Assembly: GCA_037389465.1 (NCBI GenBank)
Contig: JAZARR010000200.1
Coordinates: 4,223,501 to 4,287,500 of the forward strand
Direction: 5' to 3'
Origin: Baylisascaris procyonis
Taxonomy: Eukaryota > Nematoda > Chromadorea > Rhabditida > Ascarididae
DNA length: 64,000 bases
The notes beneath the pieces were generated by a model, which was not told the DNA's origin, ran no database searches, and saw only the letters and a list, made by a program, of their open reading frames with translations. The translations under genes were made by a program, and so were the position numbers. Positions 63,869 through 64,000 of this stretch are shown here, piece by piece; the first letter of the stretch is position 1; each line of letters opens with the position of its first letter.

Positions 63869-64000
63869 GGAAGTTAAAATGAATGAAACGTGAAAACGTA
63901 CGCCTCTGTGCCTAGAAAATTTTAACTATAAACGTATAGTAATTCAATTTCTGAAGTATTTATCTTCCAGTACTTCATCATCTAAATTATTCGCTTCGTC

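Larger units (their letters stand above)
62243..64000. other. Upstream region of the fusogen gene
   Basis: No gene is supported here. It should hold the promoter and 5' untranslated region of the minus-strand fusogen gene. It contains a short inverted-repeat pair near 63017-63165 and a CAAT simple repeat near 63.85 kb. Confidence 0.55.

Overview
The window is a piece of a eukaryotic chromosome and almost certainly comes from a nematode. The clearest coding regions are split by GT-AG introns whose 3' sites carry the nematode TTTCAG signal. They encode protein families that are largely or typically nematode: a serpentine chemoreceptor (7TM, closest by eye to the Srbc type) and a cell-cell fusogen of the AFF-1/EFF-1 family. 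The base composition is AT-rich, with long (AT)n microsatellites, introns of up to about 2 kb, and long stretches without recognisable genes. This suggests a clade V nematode with an expanded genome, such as a parasitic strongylid, but the species cannot be fixed from sequence alone.

Layout. Positions 369-594 (minus strand) hold the first exon of a chemoreceptor gene that runs off the left edge. Positions 12721-18421 (minus) hold a complete paralogue of it: six exons, all junction phases consistent, 316 residues. One of its introns carries a 37-bp tandem array and a TTCGATATT-rich array. From about 18.4 to 39 kb I see no gene I can support, only microsatellites, short repeats and isolated open frames. 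Positions 39991-51950 (plus) hold a giant gene. One exon of about 9.9 kb encodes roughly 3,290 residues rich in Thr, Ser, Glu, Asp and Asn. It is joined in phase to a Sushi/CCP-domain exon (50924-51139) and probably to a short last exon (51859-51950). The giant exon contains a higher-order repeat (43987-46290) made of 33-residue subunits in the order A-B-C. Positions 53845-62242 (minus) hold a nine-exon gene for a 579-residue type I membrane protein that I assign to the AFF-1/EFF-1 fusogens, most likely AFF-1. The mucin-like gene and the fusogen gene are convergent.

How the parts relate. These are independent eukaryotic genes, not an operon. The two chemoreceptor copies are a local tandem duplication. 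The mucin-like CCP protein and the fusogen would both act at the cell surface or in the extracellular matrix, but nothing in the sequence shows that they cooperate. I judge the giant exon with its A-B-C repeat to be the least described object here. The 5' end of that gene, including any signal peptide, is not resolved.
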